DNA of 64,000 nt from Sulfotelmatobacter sp963788225 (lineage in GTDB: Bacteria; Acidobacteriota; Terriglobia; Terriglobales; Acidobacteriaceae), in contig CAWBGI010000003.1 in assembly GCA_963788225.1 (NCBI GenBank), forward strand, positions 992,001 to 1,056,000. The letters run 5' to 3'. The translations under genes were made by a program, and so were the position numbers. The notes beneath the pieces were generated by a model that worked only from the letters and a program-made list of their open reading frames with translations, was not told the DNA's origin and ran no database searches. This document shows positions 51,568-58,784 of this stretch, one piece after another. Positions within the stretch are counted from its first letter, which is position 1. Every line of letters starts with the position of its first letter.

Positions 51568-52355
51568 ACGAACCTCCTGTACGTGGTCACCGACACTACA
51601 GGCAGATCGTCTACAGATGGACCCAGCGGAGCGCACGCCAACACGAGATGGTTCTCATTCTGGCTATAGTTGCGATCCTGCTTCTGCTCGGGCTGTTGTG
51701 TTGTGTCGTTCTTGTGCTCTTTCTTGGCCGGCGCGGCTTCGGCGGGCGCGACGTTGCGCTTCAGTTCGCGCACCCGCGATTCCACCTCATAGACCAGCCG
51801 GATATTCGAGTAATATCGCACTACGCGGGCTTGCGCATTGTAGTACGTGTGCCGTATAGCTGCAGGACGCAGGCTGATCGAGCGCAAGTCGGCGGGTTTC
51901 ACGCCGAGAACGCTCAAGGCCACCGACAGCGAGAAGAACGCCATGCCGAACGACATGGCAAACCGCGGCTGCCGCACCGTAGCCCAAATGGGCTGGACAG
52001 TTTTCGAAACCCAGTTCGAAGCCCAGTCCTGCACCCGCTCCAGCCACGTAACCCGCGGCTGCAGCGACAGCGACATTTGCGTAGATACGTTCGCCCGCAG
52101 GCGTTGGCTGTCAACGCCCGTCGTGGATGCCAGAATATTCATGACCAGGCCGGCTGGAGGCTCCACCTCCGTGAGATCCTTCAGCCAGCTGCGGCCCGCC
52201 GTAACTTCGGCGAGCAGCGGCCCGCACACGGAGCAACTCCGCGCATGGGCCTGGAAGCCTTCGAGTTGAACGCCGCTCAGCACGCCATCGACCGCGTCGC
52301 TGAGCAGGCCGTCAAACTCGTGACACTGCATTCCGTTGCTGGTTGGGTCTGGCAT
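51564..52355 (-). CDS. Anti-sigma factor with zinc-finger (zf-HC2) domain
   Basis: About 263 residues. The N-terminal anti-sigma domain has CHEFDGLLSDAVDGVLS and the HxxxCxxC motif in HARSCSVCGPLL. One transmembrane helix follows (FAMSFGMAFFSLSVALSVLGV, about 130-150), and a Q/K/N-rich outer part. It should hold the upstream ECF sigma factor at the membrane. Its ATG overlaps the sigma stop (TGATG). Confidence 0.85.
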   Translation of the reverse strand: MPDPTSNGMQCHEFDGLLSDAVDGVLSGVQLEGFQAHARSCSVCGPLLAEVTAGRSWLKDLTEVEPPAGLVMNILASTTGVDSQRLRANVSTQMSLSLQPRVTWLERVQDWASNWVSKTVQPIWATVRQPRFAMSFGMAFFSLSVALSVLGVKPADLRSISLRPAAIRHTYYNAQARVVRYYSNIRLVYEVESRVRELKRNVAPAEAAPAKKEHKNDTTQQPEQKQDRNYSQNENHLVLACAPLGPSVDDLPVVSVTTYRRFV

Positions 52356-52954
52356 CACATCACCTGCCTATAGGTACGTTGCAAAAGCCGCGCAAGTTCC
52401 GCCCGGCCACGATTTATTCGACTTTTCACAGTTCCCTCCGGCACCTTCAAAACGGCTGCGATTTCACGATAGTCAAAATCCTGTAAGTCCCTTAGAATCA
52501 CTGCCTCACGAAGCTCCGGCGAAAGCTTCGCCAGGGCCGCGTGAACGGTTTCGCCCACCTCCCGGCTGCGTACGCGGGCGTCGGGAGGGGCAGATTGGTC
52601 CTGAATTTGCTCACTGAGCGGCTGCGCGTCTTCGTGTGCCGATGACGCCGCGTCGAGCGAGTCGGTAATGCGGTCCTGCTTGGTCTTGCGGAAATGATCC
52701 ACCAGCAGGTTGCGCGTGATGGTAGTGACCCAGGTGACAAACGCTCCCTTCGAGCTGTCATAGCTCGCCAGCGTCTTGTACATCTTGATGAAAACATCCT
52801 GGGCAAGGTCCTCGGCATCGTCAGCCGATCCCGCAAAGCGGTAGCAGATGTTATAGATCCGCCGGTTGTAGGTCTGGACGATTTCCTCCCAGGCAGCAGC
52901 ATCGCCGGCCACACAGCGCCGCACCAGCATCGCAACTACCTGTACGTCTTCCAA
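52355..52954 (-). CDS. ECF-type RNA polymerase sigma factor
   Basis: 199 residues from a TTG at 52954 with GGGGAG 6 nt upstream. Sigma region 2 (YNRRIYNICYRFAGSADDAEDLAQDVFIKMY) and region 4 (LSPELREAVILRDLQDFDYREIA, VPEGTVKSRINRGRAEL) are complete, joined by a hydrophilic linker. First gene of a four-gene, fully overlapping operon with its anti-sigma factor, a pattern of positive autoregulation. Confidence 0.92.
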   Translation of the reverse strand: MEDVQVVAMLVRRCVAGDAAAWEEIVQTYNRRIYNICYRFAGSADDAEDLAQDVFIKMYKTLASYDSSKGAFVTWVTTITRNLLVDHFRKTKQDRITDSLDAASSAHEDAQPLSEQIQDQSAPPDARVRSREVGETVHAALAKLSPELREAVILRDLQDFDYREIAAVLKVPEGTVKSRINRGRAELARLLQRTYRQVM

Positions 52955-53579
52955 ACAAAGCTCCCCGGAAAGCTTGAAGATCCTACGTGACGCTCCTGCC
53001 TTGAGACGATCCTGCTTTGAAAGGGCGCGGCTTCAGCCGCGCCGTAAGAAGCCAAAATTCCATAGCGGCTTCAGCCGCCGAGCTTGAGGATGATTGAGAC
53101 AATAACGCACCCCAAGCCCTACAAGACAGTACGCGAACGTAGTGCCGTAAGTTCGCGTGAGTAAAGGCGCAGCCGCAACTTATACGAAACAGGGCATTGT
53201 GCATTGTAGCAGTGAGGATAAGCAGACGCTGAGAGCTGGGCCAGCTTCGATTCTTCTTATACCACTACAACTGATGGAGCGCGCACCTTTCGAAAACCGC
53301 GAAAGATGACAGTATGACTTGCCGGGCGTTCCCGCGCTGCGTAACATGATGGGCACAATCCACCACGACCACCCCGGCGAAGCGTGCCATGGACTGAAAG
53401 TATCAGAAAGGATCGGACCTGGGGCGGAAGCGGAGTGAAATTTCTACTGGAGAATGACGGTGTTCCTACATCGGGAGAAAACAATGGCGCCAGTCCCGTG
53501 GAGTGCACTCCAACGGGACTGACCCTAATTCTCTAACGACTCGACCTAATTGGGCTTGCATCTCCTCGTGCTCATGTGC
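52955..53579. other. Repeat-rich gap before the sigma operon
   Basis: 625 bp without a supportable gene. At 53024-53046 and 53064-53080 lie GC palindromes (GGCGCGGCTTCAGCCGCGCC, GCGGCTTCAGCCGC). At 53491-53521 is a 31-bp nearly perfect palindrome, CAGTCCCG-TGGAGTGCACTCCA-aCGGGACTG, whose core matches the tips of the IS3 element at 54217-55636. Confidence 0.6.
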
Positions 53580-53819
53580 CTAATGCTTCGCGGTGGCAGA
53601 CGCTTCGGACAATCTGTCTGCGAGCCACAGCTTGATGAGCGACTGGCGCGTTACGCCAAGCCGGCGGGCTTCTCGATCCAGAGAATCCACCATCCAGGCT
53701 GGGAAGTCAACGTTCACCCGCTTCGGCGCGGTGCCAACCCGCCGCGCCTTGCCCAGATCGAGATGATCTAGAACTTCCTCACCCGCATCGAATTTCTGAT
53801 CAAATATCTTTGTTTTCAT
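53580..53819 (-). CDS. brnA: BrnA-type ribbon-helix-helix antitoxin
   Basis: 79 residues. The C-terminal half KRVNVDFPAWMVDSLDREARRLGVTRQSLIKLWL is a ribbon-helix-helix of the BrnA/CopG type. It overlaps the preceding brnT gene by 20 nt, the toxin-first order usual for brnTA. It should neutralise BrnT and repress the operon. Confidence 0.85.
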   Translation of the reverse strand: MKTKIFDQKFDAGEEVLDHLDLGKARRVGTAPKRVNVDFPAWMVDSLDREARRLGVTRQSLIKLWLADRLSEASATAKH

Positions 53820-54069
53820 AAATCTTCACCTCTCCGTCCCGCGACCGTCTCACCGAGATCAGTCGGATGTAGTTCTCCCGCCGCGTAATCACTGCCGACC
53901 AATGCTTCTCTTCAATCTTCCCGATTAGCAACCACCTTGGCTCATCGCTGGTGCGCGCTGGAATTTCCACCAGGGCGGGGTCCGCCCACAGTGCCTGAGC
54001 TTCTTCGAAATCGATGGCGTGCTTCCGCTTGTTCTCAGCGCTCTTGCCGGGGTCATACTCGAAGCTCAT
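53800..54069 (-). CDS. brnT: BrnT-type ribonuclease toxin
   Basis: 89 residues from ATG 54069 (an upstream start at 54087 is less likely). Matches BrnT: SFEYDPGKSAENKRKHAIDFEEAQALW, then RWLLIGKIEEKHWSAVITRRENYIRLISVRRS. BrnT is a RelE-fold RNase that blocks translation. Paired with BrnA downstream. Confidence 0.88.
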   Translation of the reverse strand: MSFEYDPGKSAENKRKHAIDFEEAQALWADPALVEIPARTSDEPRWLLIGKIEEKHWSAVITRRENYIRLISVRRSRDGEVKIYENKDI

Positions 54070-54094
54070 AGTGCTGTCGAGCCACAACTGTGAC

Positions 54095-54122
54095 GGTATA
54101 GTAAAGGTATAAATACTATACC
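54095..54122 (-). promoter_or_regulatory. Operator of brnTA
   Basis: A perfect inverted repeat GGTATAGT (54095-54102) / ACTATACC (54115-54122) with an additional GGTATA between, 26 nt upstream of the brnT start. AT-rich, with several possible -10 boxes. Fits binding by the BrnA ribbon-helix-helix dimer. Confidence 0.6.
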
Positions 54123-54247
54123 ATATTCGCTCACACTTTGGACGGGATTCGCTGCCCTCCCCAGCCGGGCCGCGTACCTTTAAAGGTACACGACGGACAA
54201 TACGGGGACAGACGGGTGGAGTGCACCCCTGAGGTGAGACAAAAGAA

Positions 54248-55254
54248 CTAGGGACAGTTGCGTTGCGAAAAACATTGTAAACCGGGGAGTGGGGTCTGGG
54301 GCGAGGGGGCGGTTAGCTCCCTCGCCCCAGTCAGCTCTGTAGAAGCTTCGAGGCTGCGGGCCCACAACTGCTGCTCGAAAGCGGCGGGCGTTTGATATCC
54401 GAGCGCCGAATGCAGCCGCTGGTGGTTGTAAGTGGTCTCTAAGAACGTCGCCAGGTCACCGCGCAAGGCGTCCAGATCGCGCCAGTGGTTGCCGCGTACT
54501 TGCTCCTGCTTCAGGGTCTTCATGAAAGATTCAGCCTTGGCATTGTCGTAAGGATTGCCCACCCGACTCATGTCGGTTGCGCGCCATGGTCGGCGAGCAG
54601 GGTGAGATAGTCGGAACATGCGTACTGGATGCCGCGGTCGGAATGATGAATCAAGCCCGGCGCGGGTTGTCGTTCCGCCAGTGCCAGGCGCAACGCCTCC
54701 AGTGCCAAACTCGCGCCCAGATGTCGCGCCAGCGCCCACCCGATCACCCGCCGGGAATGTGCATCCAGCACCACGGCGAGATAGACAAACTCCTCCTGCA
54801 ATCGCACATAGGTGATATCGGCCACCCAGAGTTCATTGAGGTTTTGCGTCACCAGGCCGCGCGCCAGGTTCGGCCATACCCGCCAGCCATGCTGCGAATC
54901 CGTCGTCGCCGGCACAAATCGCCGCCTGCGCAAACCGAGCAGATTGTCCTCGCGCATGAGCCGCAACACGCGCTTGGCGTTGACCGGGAGCCCGCGCTGC
55001 CGCAACTCTCGCTGCACTCGCCGATAGCCATAGAACCGCTTCGCCACGATCACTTGCTGGATGGCATCGCGCACTGCCGTATCTACCTGTCGCGGTGCGG
55101 AGGCTTCCCAGTGCCGATAAAATCCCGCGCGGCTCACGCCGCTCAACTCGCACATTCGCTCCACCCTGAGGCCGCCTTGCTCGGCCCGCTCCGCGATCAA
55201 CGTGCAGATCGCTTCCCGTCCACTCCGATGCGCCGCAAGGCTTCGCCGAAAAAA
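54248..55254 (-). pseudogene. IS3-family transposase OrfB (DDE integrase), frameshifted
   Basis: The HTH_21 part (GLRVERMCELSGVSRAGFYRHW), first Asp (NELWVADITYV) and second Asp (LIHHSDRGIQY) are in one frame, which ends at LADHGAQPT. The remainder, with the catalytic Glu (NPYDNAKAESFMKTLK) and YNHQRLHSALGYQTP, is in another frame from about 54580. A 2-nt gain in a GCGCGC run would explain it. In intact elements OrfB is made as a fusion with OrfA through a -1 shift; the heptamer T TTT TTC at 55254-55248 is placed for this. As read, the transposase is inactive. Confidence 0.85.
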
Positions 55255-55577
55255 TCCAGTTCCAACTCCTGCTGCCCTACTTTGCGTTCTAACTCTGCGA
55301 TCCGCTTCCGCGCCGCCAGCAACTCCCCACGTCCGGCCATGGCTTCCGACCCACTGGCCGCTGCCAGCGTTTGCTTTCGCGGTCTTCCTCTCCGCCGATG
55401 CACGAGCCCAGCTTCCCCTAACTCTGCGTACCGATCCTTCCACACGTACAGCCGCTTCCGTCGAATGCCCAGCTCTTGCGCCACCCCGCTCACGCTTTCT
55501 CCCGATAACACCCGCCGTACCGCGGCCAGCTTCAACTCCTTCGCGTATTCAATCTGCTTCGGTTCGCCTTGTGACAT
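55197..55577 (-). CDS. IS3-family transposase OrfA
   Basis: 126 residues. N-terminal helix-turn-helix (YAKELKLAAVRRVLSGESVSGVAQELGIRRKRLYVWKDRY) followed by a leucine-zipper-like coiled coil (RKRIAELERKVGQQELELDFF). Binds the element ends. The slippery heptamer T TTT TTC is in phase at the DFF codons, allowing a -1 fusion to OrfB. Confidence 0.9.
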   Translation of the reverse strand: MSQGEPKQIEYAKELKLAAVRRVLSGESVSGVAQELGIRRKRLYVWKDRYAELGEAGLVHRRRGRPRKQTLAAASGSEAMAGRGELLAARKRIAELERKVGQQELELDFFGEALRRIGVDGKRSAR

Positions 55578-55770
55578 GCGTTCTCCTCTCGAAAACTGTC
55601 ACCATTTTCCTTGTCTCAGTTTTGGGGTGCACTCCACGGGACTGTCCCCATATCCCGCAAGTCTATGTAATTAGCACTCCCCGCAGCCGAGTGCCAGCCG
55701 CTTCCGCTATTCGGCCCACCCGCCTTCCGCCCCTCCTAACTCCAGTAATCCATTCCACTTAAAGCAGTTT

Positions 55771-55926
55771 GTACATATCTTTATGTACGCACACCTTTGC
55801 ATGCACAAAATGTTCCAGTTGGAACATAACTCCACTATGTTCCGGTCGGAACATTTTGTACATACAATTGCAAATCGCTTATATGTTCCAGTTGGAACAT
55901 TCAGCACAATGTTCCGACCGGAACAT
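55771..55926. promoter_or_regulatory. Cluster of five 18-bp palindromes (7-4-7)
   Basis: GTACATA-TCTT-TATGTAC at 55771-55788, then ATGTTCC-N4-GGAACAT at 55810-55827 (N4 AGTT), 55837-55854 (GGTC), 55883-55900 (AGTT) and 55909-55926 (GACC). All arms are perfect. Sites two and three are centred 27 bp apart, four and five 26 bp apart; the two pairs are 73 bp apart. They lie between the IS3 element and the 3' end of glgC. They look like tandem operators or phased hairpins; the binding protein is unknown. Confidence 0.7.
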
Positions 55927-55952
55927 TATGACGAATCCGCACTCCGGACCTC

Positions 55953-57209
55953 CTACTCGCTGGTGAAATAGTCGACCGTCACTGGATTCTCGAAGAGAGA
56001 GTAGTCGCGGGTGACGACGGTGATGCCGCTGTCGGTGACGAAGTAGCGCGAGCGGTCAGCCTCTGTATCGTAGCCGATCGTCGTGCCCTCGGGCAGGTGG
56101 ACGTTGCGGTCGATGATGCAGCGCCGGATGCGGCAGTGGCGTCCCACGGCGACGTGCGAGAACAGGATGCACTGATCGACTTCAGAGTAAGAGTTCACGC
56201 GCACGTCAGGAGACAGGATGGAGTTCTTGACGAGGCCTCCGGAGACGATGCAGCCGTTCGACACGATGGAGTCGAGCGCAGTGCCCATGCGTTCTTTTTC
56301 TGCGAACACAAATTTCGCCGGCGGATACTGCCGCTGATGCGTGCGGATCGGCCAGTCGTGATCGTAGAGGTTGAAGATGGGCGAGACGGAGACGATGTCC
56401 ATGTTGGCTTCGTAGTAGGCCTCGAGCGTGCCCACGTCGCGCCAGTACAGCGCCTCTTTCTTATTCTCATCGATGAAGTCGTAGGCGAAGACGCGATAGT
56501 CGTCGACCATCTTGGGCAGAATGTCTTTGCCGAAGTCGTGGCTCGACGTCTGATCCTCAGCATCTTTCAGCAGGACTGGAATGAGTACGTCAGCATTGAA
56601 AAGATAAACGCCCATTGATCCCGCAACCTTCTCGGGGTTCCAGGGCGAGCGCAGCTTGGTCTCTTTGGGTTTCTCTTCGAAGCCATTGATGCGTCCGTCT
56701 TTGTCGACATCGACCACGCCGAAGCGTGTGGTCTCTTCGAGACCGACCTGGATGGTGGCGAGCGTGATGTCGGCGGCGGAATCGGTGTGCTGCTTCATCA
56801 TCTTGCCGTAATCCATTTTGTAGATGTGATCGCCGGAAAGAATGAGCACGTACTTGGGCTGCTCGGAGCCAATCGAATAAATGTTCTGGTACACCGCGTC
56901 GGCTGTGCCTTGGTACCACTGGTCGCTGACGCGCTTCATGGGTGGCAGGACCTCGACGAACTCTCCCACTTCGCGGCCGAGAACGTTCCAGCCTTCGCGG
57001 ATATGGCGGTTGAGCGAGAGCGCCTTGTACTGCGTGAGGATGTAGACGCGGCGCAGGTCAGAGTTGAGGCAGTTGGAAAGAGTGATGTCGATGATGCGGT
57101 ACATTCCGCCGAAGGTGACGGCAGGCTTGGCGCGGTCGCGGGTGAGAGGATACAGGCGCTCGCCAGCGCCTCCGGCGAGCAGGACTCCGAGAGTGTCTTT
57201 CATGGACAT
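55953..57209 (-). CDS. glgC: Glucose-1-phosphate adenylyltransferase
   Basis: 418 residues. The nucleotidyltransferase domain shows GVLLAGGAGERLYPLTRDRAKPAVTFGG, QWYQGTADAVYQN and FEEKPKET; the C-terminal left-handed beta helix (VKNSILSPDVRVN, CIIDRNVHLPEG) is complete. It makes ADP-glucose, the first committed step of glycogen synthesis. AGGTGAT precedes ATG 57209. No other glg gene is adjacent. Confidence 0.95.
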   Translation of the reverse strand: MSMKDTLGVLLAGGAGERLYPLTRDRAKPAVTFGGMYRIIDITLSNCLNSDLRRVYILTQYKALSLNRHIREGWNVLGREVGEFVEVLPPMKRVSDQWYQGTADAVYQNIYSIGSEQPKYVLILSGDHIYKMDYGKMMKQHTDSAADITLATIQVGLEETTRFGVVDVDKDGRINGFEEKPKETKLRSPWNPEKVAGSMGVYLFNADVLIPVLLKDAEDQTSSHDFGKDILPKMVDDYRVFAYDFIDENKKEALYWRDVGTLEAYYEANMDIVSVSPIFNLYDHDWPIRTHQRQYPPAKFVFAEKERMGTALDSIVSNGCIVSGGLVKNSILSPDVRVNSYSEVDQCILFSHVAVGRHCRIRRCIIDRNVHLPEGTTIGYDTEADRSRYFVTDSGITVVTRDYSLFENPVTVDYFTSE

Positions 57210-57327
57210 GCATCACCTCAGAGAAAGAGTAGATGGTAGCACAGGCGCAGAGGTTGGCGGCGATGGAGAGCGTGCAGTGTTGCGCCTTCGCTCTGCTGGG
57301 ACAGCTGGAGTAGCTTGTCTCTATAGA

Positions 57328-58554
57328 TTAGTTTTGCTGGCGGTAGAGCGCGATCTGTGTCTTCACTGCATCGAGGGCGCCGTAGCCCCAGAGGTTGGCG
57401 GGTTCGATGTCGTCGTCGGTGGTGGCGTCGAAGCCTTCGTCGGGCTGCACGAACTCGTTGAACTGGTGGATGATCAGGAAAATGGGTTCGAGTTGATTTG
57501 CGTAGGTCATGAAGGAACTGAAGGTTTCGTAGGTTCCGTTTGTTCCGAAACGCAGCGCCGCGTCGGGACAGTAGGGGAGAGCGTTTTCATTCGGGCATCC
57601 CCAGCCGTAGGCGCCGGCGGTGGCTATGGATGCGGTCATGTTTTCCACTCGCGAGCCCGGTTCGTTGTAGGCCGGATAGTACGGGCAATAGGGTTGCGCG
57701 CAGGATGTTTTCAGGCGGTCAACCCAGCTCCAGAAGTCATAGCCTGGATTAATTTCCTGCGGTCCGTTGGCCGTGCCCGGGTTCAGCCAGAGATAGGGCT
57801 GGCTGTCGAGATATCCCGCCATCATGCGGAACGTGTATTTCTCGCCAATTTCGGGATGCTGTGTGATGAATTTTCTGATTTGAAGCCAGAGGGGATTGTC
57901 GTTACGGCAGGGGTCTTGTGCTGCGCCTAAGAAAATCAGCATCAGGGGCTTGCCTTCGTAGATCACCCGGCGGTCGGGATATTGCTGCATGAGCGATCCG
58001 AAATAGTCGACTTCTTTTTCGAAGGCGGTTTTGCCGTCGAGATCTTCGTACAATTCAGTGTCGTCACCGCCGCCTAGAAGCGGAATGAGCTTGAGGTTCG
58101 TACCCAGGTTCGTCCATGCGGGATAAAGGTTGCCGGTGTTGTCGCGGATGGTTTGCATCGAGGAGCGAAAGGCGGAGGTGCAGTAGGGGAGATATTTTTT
58201 TGCGAACCATGTGGTGTTGAAGGTGCAGCTAACGTTGTTGGTGAGGTCGCTGATGGCGGCGTCGATGCCAATGTATTCCATCCAGGCGACGTGCTGCTGG
58301 ATAACGTGGGGATCGGCGCTGTCATAACCTCCGCCCAGGGGTTGCATGTCGGCGGATTGCAGAAGGGGCTTGGCTGCTGTGCCCTGGAAGGTTACGGCGT
58401 TGGGGCCGAACCAGGCTTCGTATTCCATGACTACTACGTGGCTGTTGTTGTCGATGATTAGCGGGCCGGTGGGGGTTGAGGCGGCTAGCGATGTAGCGGC
58501 CAGAACGGCAAGAGTTAATGAGGCAGCATTTAATGCGAGATGGGTGCGCCGCAT
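57328..58554 (-). CDS. Secreted glycoside-hydrolase-like protein (GH99/GH71-type?)
   Basis: About 408 residues from ATG 58554 with signal peptide (LALNAASLTLAVLAATSLAA). Mature part opens VVVMEYEAWFGPNAVTF and has VAWMEYIGIDAAISDLTNN, YEGKPLMLIFLG and EPIFLIIHQFNEFVQPDEGFD, the layout of TIM-barrel enzymes of the GH99/GH71 kind (conserved Tyr-Trp start, EYIGID, Asn-Glu near the end). Six or more cysteines. Substrate unknown; the family link is tentative. Confidence 0.6.
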   Translation of the reverse strand: MRRTHLALNAASLTLAVLAATSLAASTPTGPLIIDNNSHVVVMEYEAWFGPNAVTFQGTAAKPLLQSADMQPLGGGYDSADPHVIQQHVAWMEYIGIDAAISDLTNNVSCTFNTTWFAKKYLPYCTSAFRSSMQTIRDNTGNLYPAWTNLGTNLKLIPLLGGGDDTELYEDLDGKTAFEKEVDYFGSLMQQYPDRRVIYEGKPLMLIFLGAAQDPCRNDNPLWLQIRKFITQHPEIGEKYTFRMMAGYLDSQPYLWLNPGTANGPQEINPGYDFWSWVDRLKTSCAQPYCPYYPAYNEPGSRVENMTASIATAGAYGWGCPNENALPYCPDAALRFGTNGTYETFSSFMTYANQLEPIFLIIHQFNEFVQPDEGFDATTDDDIEPANLWGYGALDAVKTQIALYRQQN

Positions 58555-58784
58555 GCACAACGAGAACCCGGATTGTAGGTGGAAGTTTCGGCAGCGTCTG
58601 CCCTTACCTTGCATTGATGGGGCGCAGGTTCCGCTCGGGTTCGCTCAGGTCAAATCTCATCCCGCCCGGCACTGGCAAAAGGGCGCATGTGAAGAGCTTT
58701 TAACCGCGAAGTTCGCGAAGAAGTGCCGCGAAGGACGCGAAGAAGTGCGCGGAGCCCAGCGCAGCCGGGGCCTGCATGGGCGGT

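Larger units (their letters stand above)
54217..55636 (-). mobile_element. IS3-family insertion sequence
   Basis: 1420 bp bounded by inverted repeats TGGAGTGCACCCC...TGAGACAA at the left (orfB side) and its complement at the right. The tetranucleotide CGGG lies on each side and may be the target duplication. The similarity of the ends continues outward through GGGGACAG / CTGTCCCC, so the target was palindromic or the true ends are about 13 bp further out. Encodes orfA and a frameshifted orfB in the IS3 layout. Confidence 0.85.

Noticed and set aside
55769..55971. Short plus-strand open frames over the palindrome cluster.
   Set aside because: They are translations of the palindromes, with no ribosome binding site, and convergent with glgC.
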